DNA of 64,000 nucleotides from NCBI GenBank assembly GCA_035772405.1, contig JAYKKM010000121.1:2332501-2396500 (forward strand), given 5' to 3'. Source of the stretch: Chrysogorgia sp. JL179-B06 (taxonomy: Eukaryota; Cnidaria; Anthozoa; Scleralcyonacea; Chrysogorgiidae). Positions 11,511 to 23,496 of this stretch are shown here, piece after piece. The notes beneath the pieces were generated by a model. That model saw only the letters and a program-made list of their open reading frames with translations, did no database searches and was not told where the DNA came from. How positions within the stretch are numbered: position 1 is the first letter of the stretch; each line of letters begins with the position of its first letter. Made by a program: the position numbers and the translations under genes.

Positions 11511-11639
11511 GTATTAGTGCGAGGTGCTACATCGTTTGGATTTCAAGAAATTAATGACAGTATATCGGAAATTATTTTCTGGGTTGCTTTTTGTAAGAAT
11601 ATTTCTTGTAAGAAACTCGCTTGCACCTCGCACTAATAC
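11511..11639. repeat. Short foldback with perfect 17-bp arms
   Basis: GTATTAGTGCGAGGTGC at 11511-11527 is repeated as its exact reverse complement at 11623-11639, and similarity between the arms continues inward. The 129-bp span has no coding frame. It looks like a very small MITE, but no clear target duplication flanks it. Confidence 0.6.
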
Positions 11640-12765
11640 GTTTCACAAACCTTAACGTACCCGCTATATAACTATATATTTTCCAGGCAACATTAACCAA
11701 TAACCACGTACTCCAAGAGAAAAGAACGGCCGCCATTTTAGGTGCGCCTGTGCACCGCTACAGCGGGATAATCAAAGTAATGGTTTGTTCAGAACTATTT
11801 TAGGACAGTTCGGTACAAAAAAAATTATTCATAAATTTGCGAGCGAGTTACATGATTTGACTTTCATTCATAAGGCGACAATGTCACGGTTACAAACGCT
11901 AAAAAATAGTGAAATAATTTGCGTTTGTTGCGCATGTTGTTCATCATTACATAGATAAAGACTTGACAGTAATTCACACTAAAATGTTTGCGCAAAGATT
12001 GAAAATTATATTACAATAGCGCGCTATGTATATAGGTAGATTCAAATATCAAGCGACAGTTGCGCCTAAGACTTGCGATTTTGCGCATATGAGGAACGGA
12101 ATCGCTAAGTTAATTCACATTTCCCCTCCCAGCAAGTCGAACGAGTTTCATGTGTGAAGAACATTGCGTTGTCGCCATGATATATCATTAGTCTGCTTGT
12201 CTGAAAGCGGGAGACTTCGATTTACTAGGTCAAATTACATTATTACAGCACACAAATCACATTTGCGCAAATTATATTTTTTCTTCGCGTTTTCAACTGA
12301 CGTTTGCCACTAGAATAATGAAATCAGTTTAGTTAGGACTGGTATAGAACGCGGAAAGGGGACAGCGCATATAGTTCGCCAACGGTGGCAGTGCGGTTGA
12401 TGCGGACAAACTTATGGTATTGCAATGTCTGGCAATGGTCTATAAATAATAAATTATATACTCAGTTTTGTTTATATGTTCTCGTATAAATGTTTATATG
12501 AGCTTGGTTCATTAACACTTGATTTCCACAGCCTAAAAGAGGTAATGTACAAAACGTTTGTTATAGTGGAAAGGAATTCTCAAGCGTAACACTCAGCAAT
12601 TGTTGGTCATTGTTAAGTACCACTTGAATAGTAGACGTCTGTTTTTTTAAATCACTATTAAATCAGCAAAATATATGCCTCCCAAGTAAAACAGAAGCAT
12701 AATGTAACGGAAAAAATATCTTGAGAACAAGAAGGCTGCAACTGTGATACGTACAGCATACCGGA
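11640..12765. other. Noncoding, nothing recognised
   Basis: No open frame with coding character and no repeat structure that I could support. Two GCCGCCATTTT-like and GCGC-rich stretches near 11730-11760 suggest old 5'-end or promoter-like sequence, without further support. Confidence 0.3.
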
Positions 12766-12769
12766 TAGC

Positions 12770-13910
12770 ATAGTCAGACAACGGTCCTCAGTTCTCATCG
12801 GAGAGCTTCAAGCAGTTCGCTGATGAGTGGGACTTCAACGTTTACCCCAGCAGTCGGGCATCAGCACACCAACGGTGCTGCCGAGTTGCAGTGATCAGGG
12901 GCGAAACTCGAGGGGGGTGTGGGGGGTGTGACACCCGGCCCCCCGACAAAAATACTAAAAAACCCAATTGGCAGGGCAAATGGACAATCAGAGATCTTGC
13001 AGGGCAGTGCAGTCTGAGGCTAGGAGAGAAGCTACTTAAGGTAATCTACCTATGGGCTTCTTCACGAGATTTTACAAATGGGTGTTGCCTGAAGTGTTAG
13101 CCAACCCCTAAACCCTTACGCACAATTTCATTCCCAGAGTCTGCGCAGGCTCTGGGAACGAGATTGGTTGTCAGTACTGGGCGCAAAAAGGCGGCACTTG
13201 GTAAGAGGCAGCTGCAGGTAAGCTTGGATTCATTTGAAATATGCTCGCTGTAGAATTAGATGAAAACGTTTGCTCAAATTGCTGCAAATTGTCTTTCCGA
13301 GCTTCTAGATTTCAAAATTTTCCGGGCGAGGATCACCCCACCCCCCTAAAAACGCGGTCACTGCCAGGGCACAAAAGATTTTAGCAGGGCAATTTTACCA
13401 TACACCCCCCCAACGAAAAAGGGCTAGTTTCTCCCCTGGCAGTGATAAGAGGCTGTTGCAGAAGGCGAAGGCAGATGGGTGCGATCCATTCCTAGTGCTG
13501 CTGTCCTATCACAACACGCCCCAACAATGGAACAAGCCCCGCATTACGCTTTCTCGGTCGACCGACCAAGACACTCCTTCCAGCAACCTGTGAGCTACTG
13601 AAACCTCAAGGGTAAACGTAGAGAGCACGAAGGAGAGAAGGATCGCACAGGCAAAGCAAGCGCACTACTACTCAACAGGCACGCTACAGATCTCGAGGCA
13701 CTAGAAGAGGGAGACATCATGCGCAATGGTTGCTTTCTTGCTCAGCAAGAAAACTTGGGATAAAGCCCTCGTCAGGAAACGCCTGGATGAACGGTCATAT
13801 GAAGTCGAGAGCAACGATACGACATATAGGAGAAACAGAGTGGATCTGAAGAAGACCAATAAGAGAGCACTACACCACCAGAGCCTCGGAATCTGACTGC
13901 ACGTGCAGCA
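12770..13910 (+). pseudogene. pol: Second Gypsy: integrase remnant
   Basis: Plus-strand Gypsy integrase. The DNGPQF motif with following residues SSESFKQFADEWDF lies near 12778-12836. The core ends around 12890, where a hAT MITE interrupts it. After the MITE the C-terminal region continues (ADGCDPFLVLLSYHNTPQ near 13470-13520, then the basic AKQAHYY-type stretch and a SYEVE block near 13795-13810). Several stops are present. The pieces match the usual end of animal Gypsy integrase, so this is the 3' part of a second, distinct element. Confidence 0.75.
12896..13438. mobile_element. hAT-type MITE, 543 bp
   Basis: The ends are CAGGGGCGAAACT (12896-12908) and AGTTTCTCCCCTG (13426-13438), matching at 12 of 13 positions as inverted repeats. 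An exact 8-bp target duplication GCAGTGAT flanks it (12888-12895 and 13439-13446). The interior has C-runs and G-runs just inside the ends and no transposase. It is inserted in the Gypsy integrase. Confidence 0.9.
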
Positions 13911-13917
13911 GAGGATA

Positions 13918-14652
13918 ATAATAATAACTTTATTTTCTGTTTTTTAGCACAAGAATTACAACAGCATTACATGTGATAATAATATAACTAAAAAGGTAAT
14001 CTTAAAGGTGTTAATAAGTATATACATGCGTCTACTAACTACAGCTAAATTTGGCTCCTACAGTAAAGAGGGTTTATATATGTTTATACATGTCGCTGGT
14101 ACGCTAAAGGATGTTTAAAATATATTAAAAGGTATATACAATCTACTAGCTACAGTTCAATTTGGGTCCTCTGACATTAAAAGATAGTTTATGTCTGTTT
14201 GTACGTGAAGCTGGTACTCTAAAGGATGTACTTGACCTTAATTCATGTGAATTATCTATTGGTGCCTCTAAAAAACGCCTGCCCCACTGCTCACTGGATT
14301 TCATAAAACGTTAAATTCTTTACTCGTTGAATTATCTCGTCTGAGTGCTAATAGGTCAACTGTGTTCCTGGGTAAGCCAATTACATCTAGACACCTGTTC
14401 TGTACTCTTTCGATATCTTCCTTCAGGTAGGCCTCCCCAGATTGGTGAAGCATACTCAAGCAACGGTCTGATCCGGTGGAGGATGAAGCAGTGCAGGACA
14501 CAGCACAATCCAGTAACACTCCTAAGCTGATGCCGATACCTGCAGCCACAGGAAGGCCTAAGAGAGCAACCAGGGAGCCAGCTCACTTCAAGGACTTTAT
14601 CAGATATTAACAGAGCTTGACAATATGCATAGATCACATTATTATAGATCAC
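13918..14652 (-). mobile_element. LINE 3' fragment in the Gypsy
   Basis: Minus-strand fragment of a non-LTR reverse transcriptase C-terminus. IRPLLEYASPIWGGLPE lies near 14440-14490, and after a frame change EDIERVQNRCLDVIGLP near 14370-14430. The 3' end carries an AATAAAG-like signal and a (TTA)n tail at 13918-13935. Upstream of the tail two imperfect copies of about 100 bp (14022-14118 and 14133-14232) duplicate the last coding segment. It sits between the Gypsy integrase and the Gypsy LTR. Confidence 0.75.
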
Positions 14653-14724
14653 ATATTATGCATAGATCACAAACTGTGATACTTAGGTTTTCTCTAGTTT
14701 TAATTATTTTGTTGTGTCTCCTTA

Positions 14725-14929
14725 AAGAAAGGGGGATGTAACGTGATATCATGATTTCTTGATTCAGCATGTATTGACTTACTAAACTATTTTGCAATCA
14801 AGCAACATGCATGTATATAAAGCACCACTGATTTTGATTAAATATATATCCAAACCCTACACATACATGCAAACCAAAACGTGCAACTGCTGCTCCACAG
14901 TCCACAAAACTACGAGGTCTCGCTGTACA
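14725..14929 (+). repeat. Gypsy polypurine tract and 3' LTR start
   Basis: AAAGAAAGGGGGA (about 14724-14736) is a polypurine tract. The next bases, TGTAACGTGATATCATG from 14737, open like many animal Gypsy LTRs, and a TATATAAAG box follows near 14813. The right end is uncertain: a TACA end at about 14929 fits TGTA at the start, and another candidate lies near 14867. It should belong to the integrase remnant at 12770-13910. Confidence 0.6.
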
Positions 14930-15290
14930 AAAGTTTTGAAGGAATTTCGGCTGTGTGGACTGCAGAAGTGCTATTGAGGAAAACTGGGAACCAGTTTGAC
15001 TGACTTGGCCCCATGGCCCTGCTGGCAACCGCCATTAGTATTCATTAAAGTGGGAATCATGAAACGAAAGAAGCGAAGCCTGACAGAGTTTTTTAGTATC
15101 TTTCATTAAGATGAGAAAGGACTGTAGTACATCTGTTATTTTTTGTATATATAATATCACAGTAATCCTACACATTTTTGTTTATTTTTAACTGACATTT
15201 ACACTTTGTGAAACATAACTGTGCAGTTGTAAAATTGTGTGATTTATAACCTTTACTAGTAGGTACCTCTTAAAACTTGTCGCAAATTGT
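14930..15290. other. Noncoding, nothing recognised
   Basis: The segment between the Gypsy LTR and the next element shows no coding character and no repeat ends. Confidence 0.3.
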
Positions 15291-15299
15291 ACTTCCTCC

Positions 15300-15462
15300 T
15301 CCACAGGCGTTTTTTGGGCGAGAAGGGCAAGGGTGGGAGAAATAGAAAAATGTAGGAAATGGCGTTTCCGAGAATTCAAAACATTTCAGTGGGAGCATGC
15401 CTCCAGACCCTCCTATATCGTTTCGCCCCCCTCCCAATATCCAGACTGCTCTGCTGCCCCTG
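15300..15462. mobile_element. hAT-like end, one side only
   Basis: The stretch ends GCTGCCCCTG at 15462, and C-rich sequence with GGAGCATGCCTCC lies just inside. This is the usual look of the subterminal region of CAGGGG-type hAT MITEs. No matching left end was found, so the element is truncated or the call is wrong. Confidence 0.3.
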
Positions 15463-15549
15463 TCAGGTCATTACTTAATTTGAGTAAGGTATATGATCAA
15501 GGATTATTGTTGGATATGGCCTCTGTGCGATCTCTGAAACACAGACGTT

Positions 15550-18500
15550 ATGTTCAATCTCTTTGTCCCATGGCGCCTTTTCAAGATGGCTGCCAAAATT
15601 ATAGCTCTCGTAGTTTTAGTTATTTTAGTTATTCTGATGCTTGCCTGTAGCACTTGGTTCGTTGGGGACTCATCTATTAACCGTAACTCTCCAGTTGTGG
15701 CCAGAATTTTGAAGAATACAAGTTTTGAAGCTATTTTATTCGACTTCAGTGCGTGGCGTTTTAGGCGAAGGAACTTGCTGAGATCTCAATTAGTTCGACG
15801 ACCTTTGTCTAAATGGGTGAAGCATGGCTATGTATGTTTATCTCCTCCCAGAAAAGCTTTTCAAGTGGACTTAACCATCTGTGTTGACATTGAGAGTAAT
15901 CCTGGTGATTCCAACGAAGAAAATTATACTTTGGCGAAGAGCAATAATAACAATATTTTGAATAATAAATTGGTTGTTGCTGGGTTTCAGTATTCATCCC
16001 GGGAGCTACATTTACTTCGCTCGTCAACCAAACCAAAGGTATCTAACTCTATCCTAGACGTCTTGAAAAGCTTTTCGATTCTTAAATATAGAGGAAAGCG
16101 TGCTGGTGCACGACATATAATTTCTGTAATCAAAAGCAAGCCTAGGAAAGTCTCTACAAAGTCAATGAAAGCAAATCAGTCATCCATATTAAAATCTCGT
16201 GGCGCAAATTTACATAACCTTGTTAATATTACGCTGTCACAGACCGAATTGACTGGAACAATCACGACAACAGATTTACCGTATTGCATAAAGAAGAATA
16301 ATGTATCATTGCTAACCTTGTGCTTACTCAACGCTCGCTCTATAAAATCAAATTCCGCTGATTTTATTAAATTTGTTATTGATTCTAAGGCTGATTTATT
16401 AGCATTGACTGAGACTTGGCTGTCAGTCGACGATGCTGCAGCAAGACGCGAGATTACTCCTCCTGGGTTTAAACTATTGGATCAGCCACGTATCGGACGC
16501 AGAGGTGGTGGAATTGGTCTCTTGTATAGAGAAAACATCACCATCAAAAAGATTAAAGGTAAATAAGAAAAGTATTTTGAGTTTGCTGAGTTTATTGTCA
16601 AGACTACGACATTTATTACAAGATTAGTGATCGTCTACAGACCACCCTACTCAGCGGCGCACCCTGTCACAGCGAGAGCGTTTGTGAATGAATTTACGGT
16701 TTATTTGGAAAGTATTATCCTATCAGTGGAGCCTTTGCTGATTGTTGGTGATTTTAACCTGTATGTTGATGACCTTGACGATCTTGTCGCCGCTGACTTC
16801 CTTGACACTCTTGAGTCCATGAACTTGCAGCAACATGTGCAGGGTGCGACCCATGAGCTTGATCATACTCTTGATTTGGTCATTACGCATCAGTCGGACA
16901 CCGTCCTATTACAGCAGCCAACGGTGGGTTGTTTCTTTTCTGATCATGCGATTGTTACTTGTTTCCTGAATTCGGCGAGACCTTGCCCATGCGTCAAGTC
17001 TCATTCTTATAGGAAACTAAAGTCAGTTGATATAGACGTGCTCAAATTTGATCTTTCTGAGTCTTCTCTTTGCAAGGATGATTTTGTTGACTTGGATGGC
17101 CTCGTTGGTTGTTACAACTCGACTTTAACCAAGATCATTGATCGTCATGCTCCTTTGTTTACCAGAACTGTCGTAAATAGGCCGCGGGTTATTTGGATTA
17201 ACGATGACATTAAACTTGCAATTAAAGTGAGACGCAGAGCTGAACATAAATGGCGGGTTACTAAGAATGCTAATGATCTAAGCTGTCTTCAAACAGAAGA
17301 AAAACTATGCCACCTTGCTGATGAATAGCGCGCGCTGTAATTATTACAGAGACTTCATTAGTGATAACAGCTCTAATCAAGGCAACTTATTTAGAGCCGC
17401 AAAATCTCTCCTGTCCACACCAAAGCCCCTTCCGTTACCGGTCGGTTGTGATGTTGAGAAGTTGGCGAATGATCTTGGTGATTTCTTTGTTCAGAAAGTA
17501 ACTAATATCCATACGAGATTGAAGGATATGGTTGATACTTCTCCTATTGTTGAGTCTTCATCCAGTTGTCCTGATGTCTCCTTTACTGAGTTTAAAGTCC
17601 TTTCTATTGGAGAAGTGAGAGATCTAATGACTCGCACTATGAAGAAGTCTTCCAGCTTAGACCCTATGCCAACCTCACTAGTCGTGCAATGTCTGGATGA
17701 ACTCCTGCCTGTTATCATGTCCATGGTTAACTTATCACTCCAGTCTGGCAATTTTGCTAAAGAGTGGAAAGAAGCAATTGTTTCTCCTCTGCTAAAAAAG
17801 GAAGGAATTGATTTATTGTTTAAAAACCTTCGCCCTGTCAATAATCTTGCTTACATCTCTAAATTGACAGAAACTGCCGCTGCTATTCAGACCCAATCTC
17901 ACATGTCTCAACATGGTTTTTATCCAGTCCTCCAATCAGCTTACAGGAAGTACCATAGTACAGAGACTGCTCTTTTAAAGGTCCACAACGATATATTGCT
18001 GAACATGAACAAGCAGCACGTCACCTTGTTTGTGTTGTTGGATCTTAGTGCGGCGTTTGATACCGTTAATCATAAAATCTTATTGGGTCGTTTGAAATCG
18101 AAGTTGGGAGTTGGTGGTACGGTCCTGTCATGGTTTTCTTCATACCTTTTCTGGTAGGACGCAGCGAGTTGTCGTTGATGGGAACAGGTCTAGGATATTC
18201 CAACTTGATTGCGGTGTACCACAGGGATCCTGTCTTGGGCCTCTGTTATTCAACATATATGCAAGTGGTTTATTCGAAGTTGTTGACCGCCATTTTCCTA
18301 ACTTCCACTGTTATGCCGATGACACTCAGCTATATTTTTCGTTCAGCCCCTGTAGCTCAGCAAATCAGGATACGGCATTGATGTCTACGGAGAACTGTAT
18401 TGCTGATATCAAGCAATGGATGCAACGTAACTGTTTAATGCTTAACACCGACAAGACTGAGTTCATGATAATCAGAACTCATCAGCAGTTAGCAAAAGTT

Positions 18501-18640
18501 AATGTGAACAATATTCGGATTGGTGATCATGATGTTGAAAAATCAAGATCTGTAAGGAACTTAGGCGCTTGGTTTGATGAGAAGTTCGCTATGTCTGCAC
18601 ATGTTACTAATATTGGTCAGCGGTCAGACAAGATGGCAGC
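15550..18640 (+). pseudogene. LINE A ORF: 2A-like, endonuclease, RT
   Basis: A hydrophobic N-terminal stretch (ALVVLVILVILMLACSTWF) lies in the first 40 residues. DIESNPGD at 15886-15909 resembles the 2A ribosome-skipping motif but ends in Asp instead of Pro. Endonuclease follows: LLNARSIKSN, LTETWLS, a break near 16565, then IVGDFNLYVDD and FSDHAIVTCF. Reverse transcriptase (LDLSAAFDTVNHK) shifts frame near 18150 and continues with GVPQGSCLGPLLFNIY and CYADDTQLYFSF. It stops being LINE A around 18640, where LINE B begins. Confidence 0.85.
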
Positions 18641-18727
18641 CATTTTTCGATGTCCTGTCCAGCCATAGATATCTTGTTAATTTGAACATCTTTCTTTTAT
18701 TCTTGTGTTGTTATTTATGTTGTAAAG

Positions 18728-19519
18728 ATGAGTCTAACTAATAAACTGACTATGGAATCATTTTCGAAGATCTTGGATGAAAAGCTAGATGAAAAATTAA
18801 AACCGATCAGTCGAAGGATGGATGACCTAGTTGAAAGTATATCGTTTATGAATGACAAATTCGAGTCGATGGTCAAAAGACTCAGTAATGCTGAAGAAAA
18901 ATGCGGTATAGTGGAGGAGGAAAATAAATGTCTTCGAACTGAAGTAATAAGGCTCTCCAAAATTGTTCATCAACACATAGGGGAGATTAATGACTTACAA
19001 CAATATTCTAGACGTGACTGTGTAGAGATAACTGGTCTCCCAAATGAAAAAGATGAAGATACTGATGAGCTGATAATCAAGGTTGGTACCTTAATGGGAT
19101 TAAACCTCCAAAAAACAGATATTTCCATCAGTCACCGATTGCCACAAAATACTCAAAAGTACAACACTCGTCTGAGACCTAGAGAAGGAGCACAAATCAA
19201 TAAAGCCATATAATTTCCTAAGGTTATTGTGAAGTTTATCAGAAGAGAAACCAAAGAAAAGTTTTATCAAGGAAGAAAGCAGCTTATCAATAAGTCAACG
19301 AAAGACATCGGTCTTGGTAGATTGTCAGAAAATCGAATCTTTATTGCCGAAAGTTTAAGTCCAAGAAATAGGGAACTATTTACATCATCTCTGAAGTTGA
19401 AGAAGGAAAAAGATTTCAAATTCATATGGACACATTCAGGTCGTATTTACCTTAGAAAGAACAAGGACTCACCTGCTCATCTGATAACAAACCAAGATGA
19501 GTTAAACAATTTAAGATAA
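18728..19519 (+). pseudogene. LINE B ORF1, coiled-coil protein
   Basis: The first ORF begins at an ATG (18728). An N-terminal coiled coil of about 90 residues with heptad-like Leu/Ile spacing leads into DLQQYSRRDCVEITGLP, the hallmark entry to the RNA-binding-like domain of coiled-coil ORF1 proteins. One frame break near 19210 separates it from the second half (19229-19519), which continues to a stop before ORF2. Such proteins bind element RNA and assemble with ORF2 protein. Apart from the break it is well preserved. Confidence 0.75.
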
Positions 19520-19541
19520 GTGATTTATTTATTAACTTATT

Positions 19542-22506
19542 ATGTCTACAATGCCTAATACACACTATAATAACCTACCTCGGTTACAAATAATTTCTAA
19601 TCTATCAAATATTCCAATGCTTAGTGGATCTGATGTTGAAAAAAACTTATTAAATAATGTAGATTTCAATTATTACCCAATACCTAGTTTCAAATCTAAC
19701 ACAAGGGTCAAACAATTAATTTCTGCTCCAGATTCTTTCTCGGTTCTACATAGTAATATAAGAAGTTTATCAGCAAATCATGATGAACTGACAACCTTAT
19801 TATCAGACCTTAACTCTAAATTTTCCATTATTGGTCTAACTGAAACCAAAATTAAGATAGATAGGTCATTGACTTCTAATGTTAATATAAGTGGATACCA
19901 ATTGATCTCACAACCAAGTCATTATAATGCTGGAGGTGTGGGGTTTTATATCAGAGATGAATATGAATTTCATTGTCGGGATGACTTTACAACATCTACC
20001 AATGATCTTGAGTGTCTATCCCTAGAGATTCACAGCCAGTCTCATAGCAATATCATATGTTCTGTAATATATAGACATCCTAATAGTAATCTTGCTGATT
20101 TCAATAGTTATTTTACACAAATTATGGACAAAATATCCAGTGAAAAAAAATACTGTATTTTAATGGGAGATTTTAATATTAATCTATTGAATTATGAATC
20201 CCACTCTCCAACAGAGGAATTTATTAATAATGTAACTACATATTGTTTTCAACCTCATATTTTACAACCAACTAGAATAACTGATCACACAGCTACTTTA
20301 ATTGATAATATCTATTTTAATTCACTTGAGCATGATTGTATCAGTGGAAACCTAGTGAGTGATATTTCAGATCACCTTCCGAATTTCCTTATATTTAATA
20401 AATTTACATTTAAGTCTACACACCATGATGTATATCATAGAGATTACTCTAAATTTAATCAAGAGCAATTTGTGGAAGAGGTGAGATTAGTCAACTGGGG
20501 GGAGGTTTTACATGATACAGAGGATGTTAATCACATTTTTGATTCTTTCTATACTAAAATTTCTGAAACTGTTGAAAAACATGTTCCTTTGCGAAAACTC
20601 TCAAAAAAACAAGCAGGTTTATCTGTTAAACCCTGGATTACTAAGGGGTTATTGGTTTCTATTGCCAAAAAGAATAAATTTTATAAATCTTATCTAAAAA
20701 ATAGAAATGATTATTATTTTTCAAAGTTTAAAATTTATAGAAACAAGCTGAAGCATTTACTTAATATTAGTAAGAGATCTTATTATAATAACTATTTTAA
20801 AAACAGCATGGGTAATATAAAAAACATTTGGAAGGGCATTAAACAACTTGTAACTCTTAAGAAATCATCAACATTCTATCCATCAATGATTGAAATTAAT
20901 AATAAAAAATTAATCAATCCAAAATAAATAGCAAATGCATTTAATAATTACTTTTCTAATATTGGATCCAGCATCGCCAATAATATACCTATTGTAAATA
21001 CTATATTTCAGGAGTATTTAAATAGACCTGCTACTCAGAGTTTTCAACTCTTTCCAACTACGACTTTCGAAATTGAAGAAGAGATAGGTAATTTTAATGA
21101 TTCAAAGGCAACTGGTCCTTTTAGCATTCCAACTAAATTATTAAAAATGCTAAAATCCATATTATCAGCACCACTTGCTTTTCTTTACAATTGTTCATTT
21201 TCATCTGGTGTTGTACCTAACAATTTGAAATTGGCTCGTATTATTCCAGTATATAAGAAAGGTCCTAAGATTTATGTCTCCAATTATCGCCCTATCTCTT
21301 TGTCTATTTTCAATAAAATACTTGAAAAAATAATGTATAAGAGATCAATAAATTTCCTTGAAAAAAACGAAGCAATATTCCATGGACAATTTGGTTTTCG
21401 GTCAAATCATTCCACTAGCCACGCTCTACTCCTTATTACTGATAAAATTCAAAAGGCTATTGAAAATAAGACCTTTGCTTGTGGTATTTTTTAGATTTAC
21501 AAAAGGCATGAGTATTATGGTATTAGAGGATTACCATTGCAATGGTTTTCTTCATACTTAAAAAATAGAAAACAATTTGTATCAAATGGCAATGATGCGT
21601 CCAATCAAAAACCTATAACATGTGGTGTTCCACAGGGCTCAGTCCTGGGACCACTCCTGTTTTTAATATATATAAATGACTTCAGTAATTCGGCTACTAG
21701 TTTGGATTTTCATTTATTTGCAGATGATTCTAACTTATTTTATTCTCATAAAAATCTTCAAGTTCTAGAAAGAAATGTAAATGAACAGTTATCCAAAGTT
21801 CATGAATGGCTATGTGCCAACAAATTATCTTTGAATATAGAGAAGTCAAACTTTGTTCTTTTTCATCCAGTACAAAAAAAGCCTAATTATATTCTTAATC
21901 TGAAAATCCATCACCAGCAAATTACTGAAAAACAGAGTATAAATTATTTAGGCATTTGTATAGACTGTAATTTAAACTGGAAAAACCATATTCTTGAACT
22001 TTCAAAAAAGATTTCCAGAGGAATTGGTATTCTACTAAAACTTCGTCATTTTGTTTCTACTCAAATCTTATTACAAATTTATTATACAATTATTTATTCT
22101 TTTTTAACATATTCAGTTTTAGCTTGGGGTAATAGTTATGTCACAAACATAAAGTCTTTAATAATTTTACAAAAGAGAGCAGTACGTGTAATAACGTTCT
22201 CTGATTATCGGGCACATGCTTCTCCATTATTTAAAACACTTAATTTACTAAAATTTCCTGATATTGTTAAACTATATACTGATGTTACAGTATAGCAAAG
22301 ACCTACTGCCAGTTGACTTTAATCACTTTTTCACTGAGATAAAAAATGTACACCAGCATAATACACGGTTGGCATCAGACAAATTTACCTATACAATACC
22401 TTTACCCCGTACTAATTATGGAATATTTAACATAAAATTTTTCGGACCAAAAATTTGGAACCCATTGGAAGATTCACTGAAGTCACTGAATACCAAAAAT
22501 TTTTAA
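19542..22506 (+). pseudogene. LINE B ORF2, endonuclease-RT
   Basis: The endonuclease occupies 19542-20400: VLHSNIRSL, GLTETKI, LMGDFNINL and SDISDHLPNF are the expected motifs. A stop near 20927 interrupts the linker. Reverse transcriptase resumes at about 21060 (SNYRPISLS, GQFGFRSNHSTSHAL). At 21485-21510 the FLDLQKA block is cut short and joined to EYYGIRG, losing the stretch with the first catalytic Asp. It continues with GVPQGSVLGPLLFLIYIND and LFADDSNLF. The end (22264-22506) is in another frame. The missing Asp block would abolish polymerase activity. Confidence 0.85.
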
Positions 22507-22836
22507 AAGAAATTAAAAAGTCAATTCATCAGTATGAATGATGATATTAAAGTAGCTCTGTGATCATCATGTCCAAGATTCATATATAATGATTTCTAAT
22601 TTTGTTGTGTTTATTTTTTTTGTCTCATGTCTTGTGTTATAAATATATGTTTGTTATGTTATACCAGGAAATAATTTAATTCTGTCTGCTGTAAATTTAC
22701 TCTGATATTTAATTTCTTTACAAGCCATCTGACTAGATTAGCCTACACTCTTAAGTTTATGTAATTAATATATTTACTAATGACTGTATAATCTTCTTGA
22801 GTGAAATAAACTATGTCTATGTCTATATGTGTAGTT

Positions 22837-23475
22837 CGGCCTTCGCTTTGCATAATTTAAGGCGAATCAGGAAATATCTATCTCAAGAATCGGCTGAAAC
22901 CTTGAGCCATGCATTTGTGACTAGCCGCATTGACTATTGTAATAGTTTATTATATGGTCTACCTACCTGTCAGATCTCCAAACTTCAAAGAGTCCAGAAT
23001 GCGGCAGCTAGGCTAGTTTTTAATGAAACTAGGTTCTGCCATATTACTCCGTTACTAATTAAGCTTCACTGGCTTCCGGTCAACCTTAGGATTAATTTTA
23101 AAGTTTTACTTCTTACATATAAAGCTATTAATGGCTTGGCGCCATTGTATATCAGCAATCTTGTTACTATGAAATCAGCATGTAGTTATAACCTTAGATC
23201 TAATAATCAGCATCTTTTACAGGTACCACATATTAAATCTTATAAATCACTAGGTGAACGCTCTTCCAGGACATATCAGGAACGCTGAATCAATTAACTC
23301 TTTTAAGAAACAGTTAAAAACTTACTTTTTTAAATTAGCATACTTTTAGCTGTTATTTCATTAATATTGTTGTTAGTAGTTTTAACTTAATTATGTTTGT
23401 TACTAAATGTTGTAAAGCGCACCCGATAATTGCGTTATGTAGCGTGCGCTATAGAAATTAATAAAATTTATTTTA
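22837..23475 (+). pseudogene. LINE A ORF, C-terminal part
   Basis: Directly after LINE B the frame gives ALHNLRRIRKYLSQESAETL, SRIDYCNSLLYGLP, VQNAAARLVF and HWLPVNLRINFKVLLLTYKA. These are the ordered C-terminal blocks of an L2-type reverse transcriptase that LINE A lacks at 18640. A small deletion near 23270-23285 joins SLGERSS to the final FKKQLKTYFF-like helix. This places LINE B as the younger insertion. Confidence 0.88.
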
Positions 23476-23496
23476 TTTTATTTTATTTATTCTTTT

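Larger units (their letters stand above)
18640..22834 (+). mobile_element. LINE B, full-length, inside LINE A
   Basis: This two-ORF LINE is inserted in the reverse transcriptase C-terminal part of LINE A. Its 5' end is near 18620-18650, in a segment with CAAGATGGCAGCCATTTTTC. Its 3' end has an AATAAA box followed by repeats of ATGTCT (22807-22829), a simple-repeat tail typical of non-LTR elements. LINE A coding sequence resumes immediately after. Exact borders and any target duplication need an alignment. Confidence 0.85.
15463..23490 (+). mobile_element. LINE A, L2/CR1-like, split by LINE B
   Basis: This long plus-strand non-LTR element runs to about 18640 and resumes at about 22835 after a second LINE. 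It has an N-terminal hydrophobic segment, a 2A-like motif, apurinic-type endonuclease, and reverse transcriptase with YADDTQLY. Its 3' end shows TTGTAAAGCGC (23410-23420) and GCGCTATA (23446-23453), an inverted pair forming a tail stem, then a (TTTTA)n tail to 23490. This tail style and the NAAARLV block fit the L2/CR1 group. Frame changes make it inactive. Confidence 0.85.
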
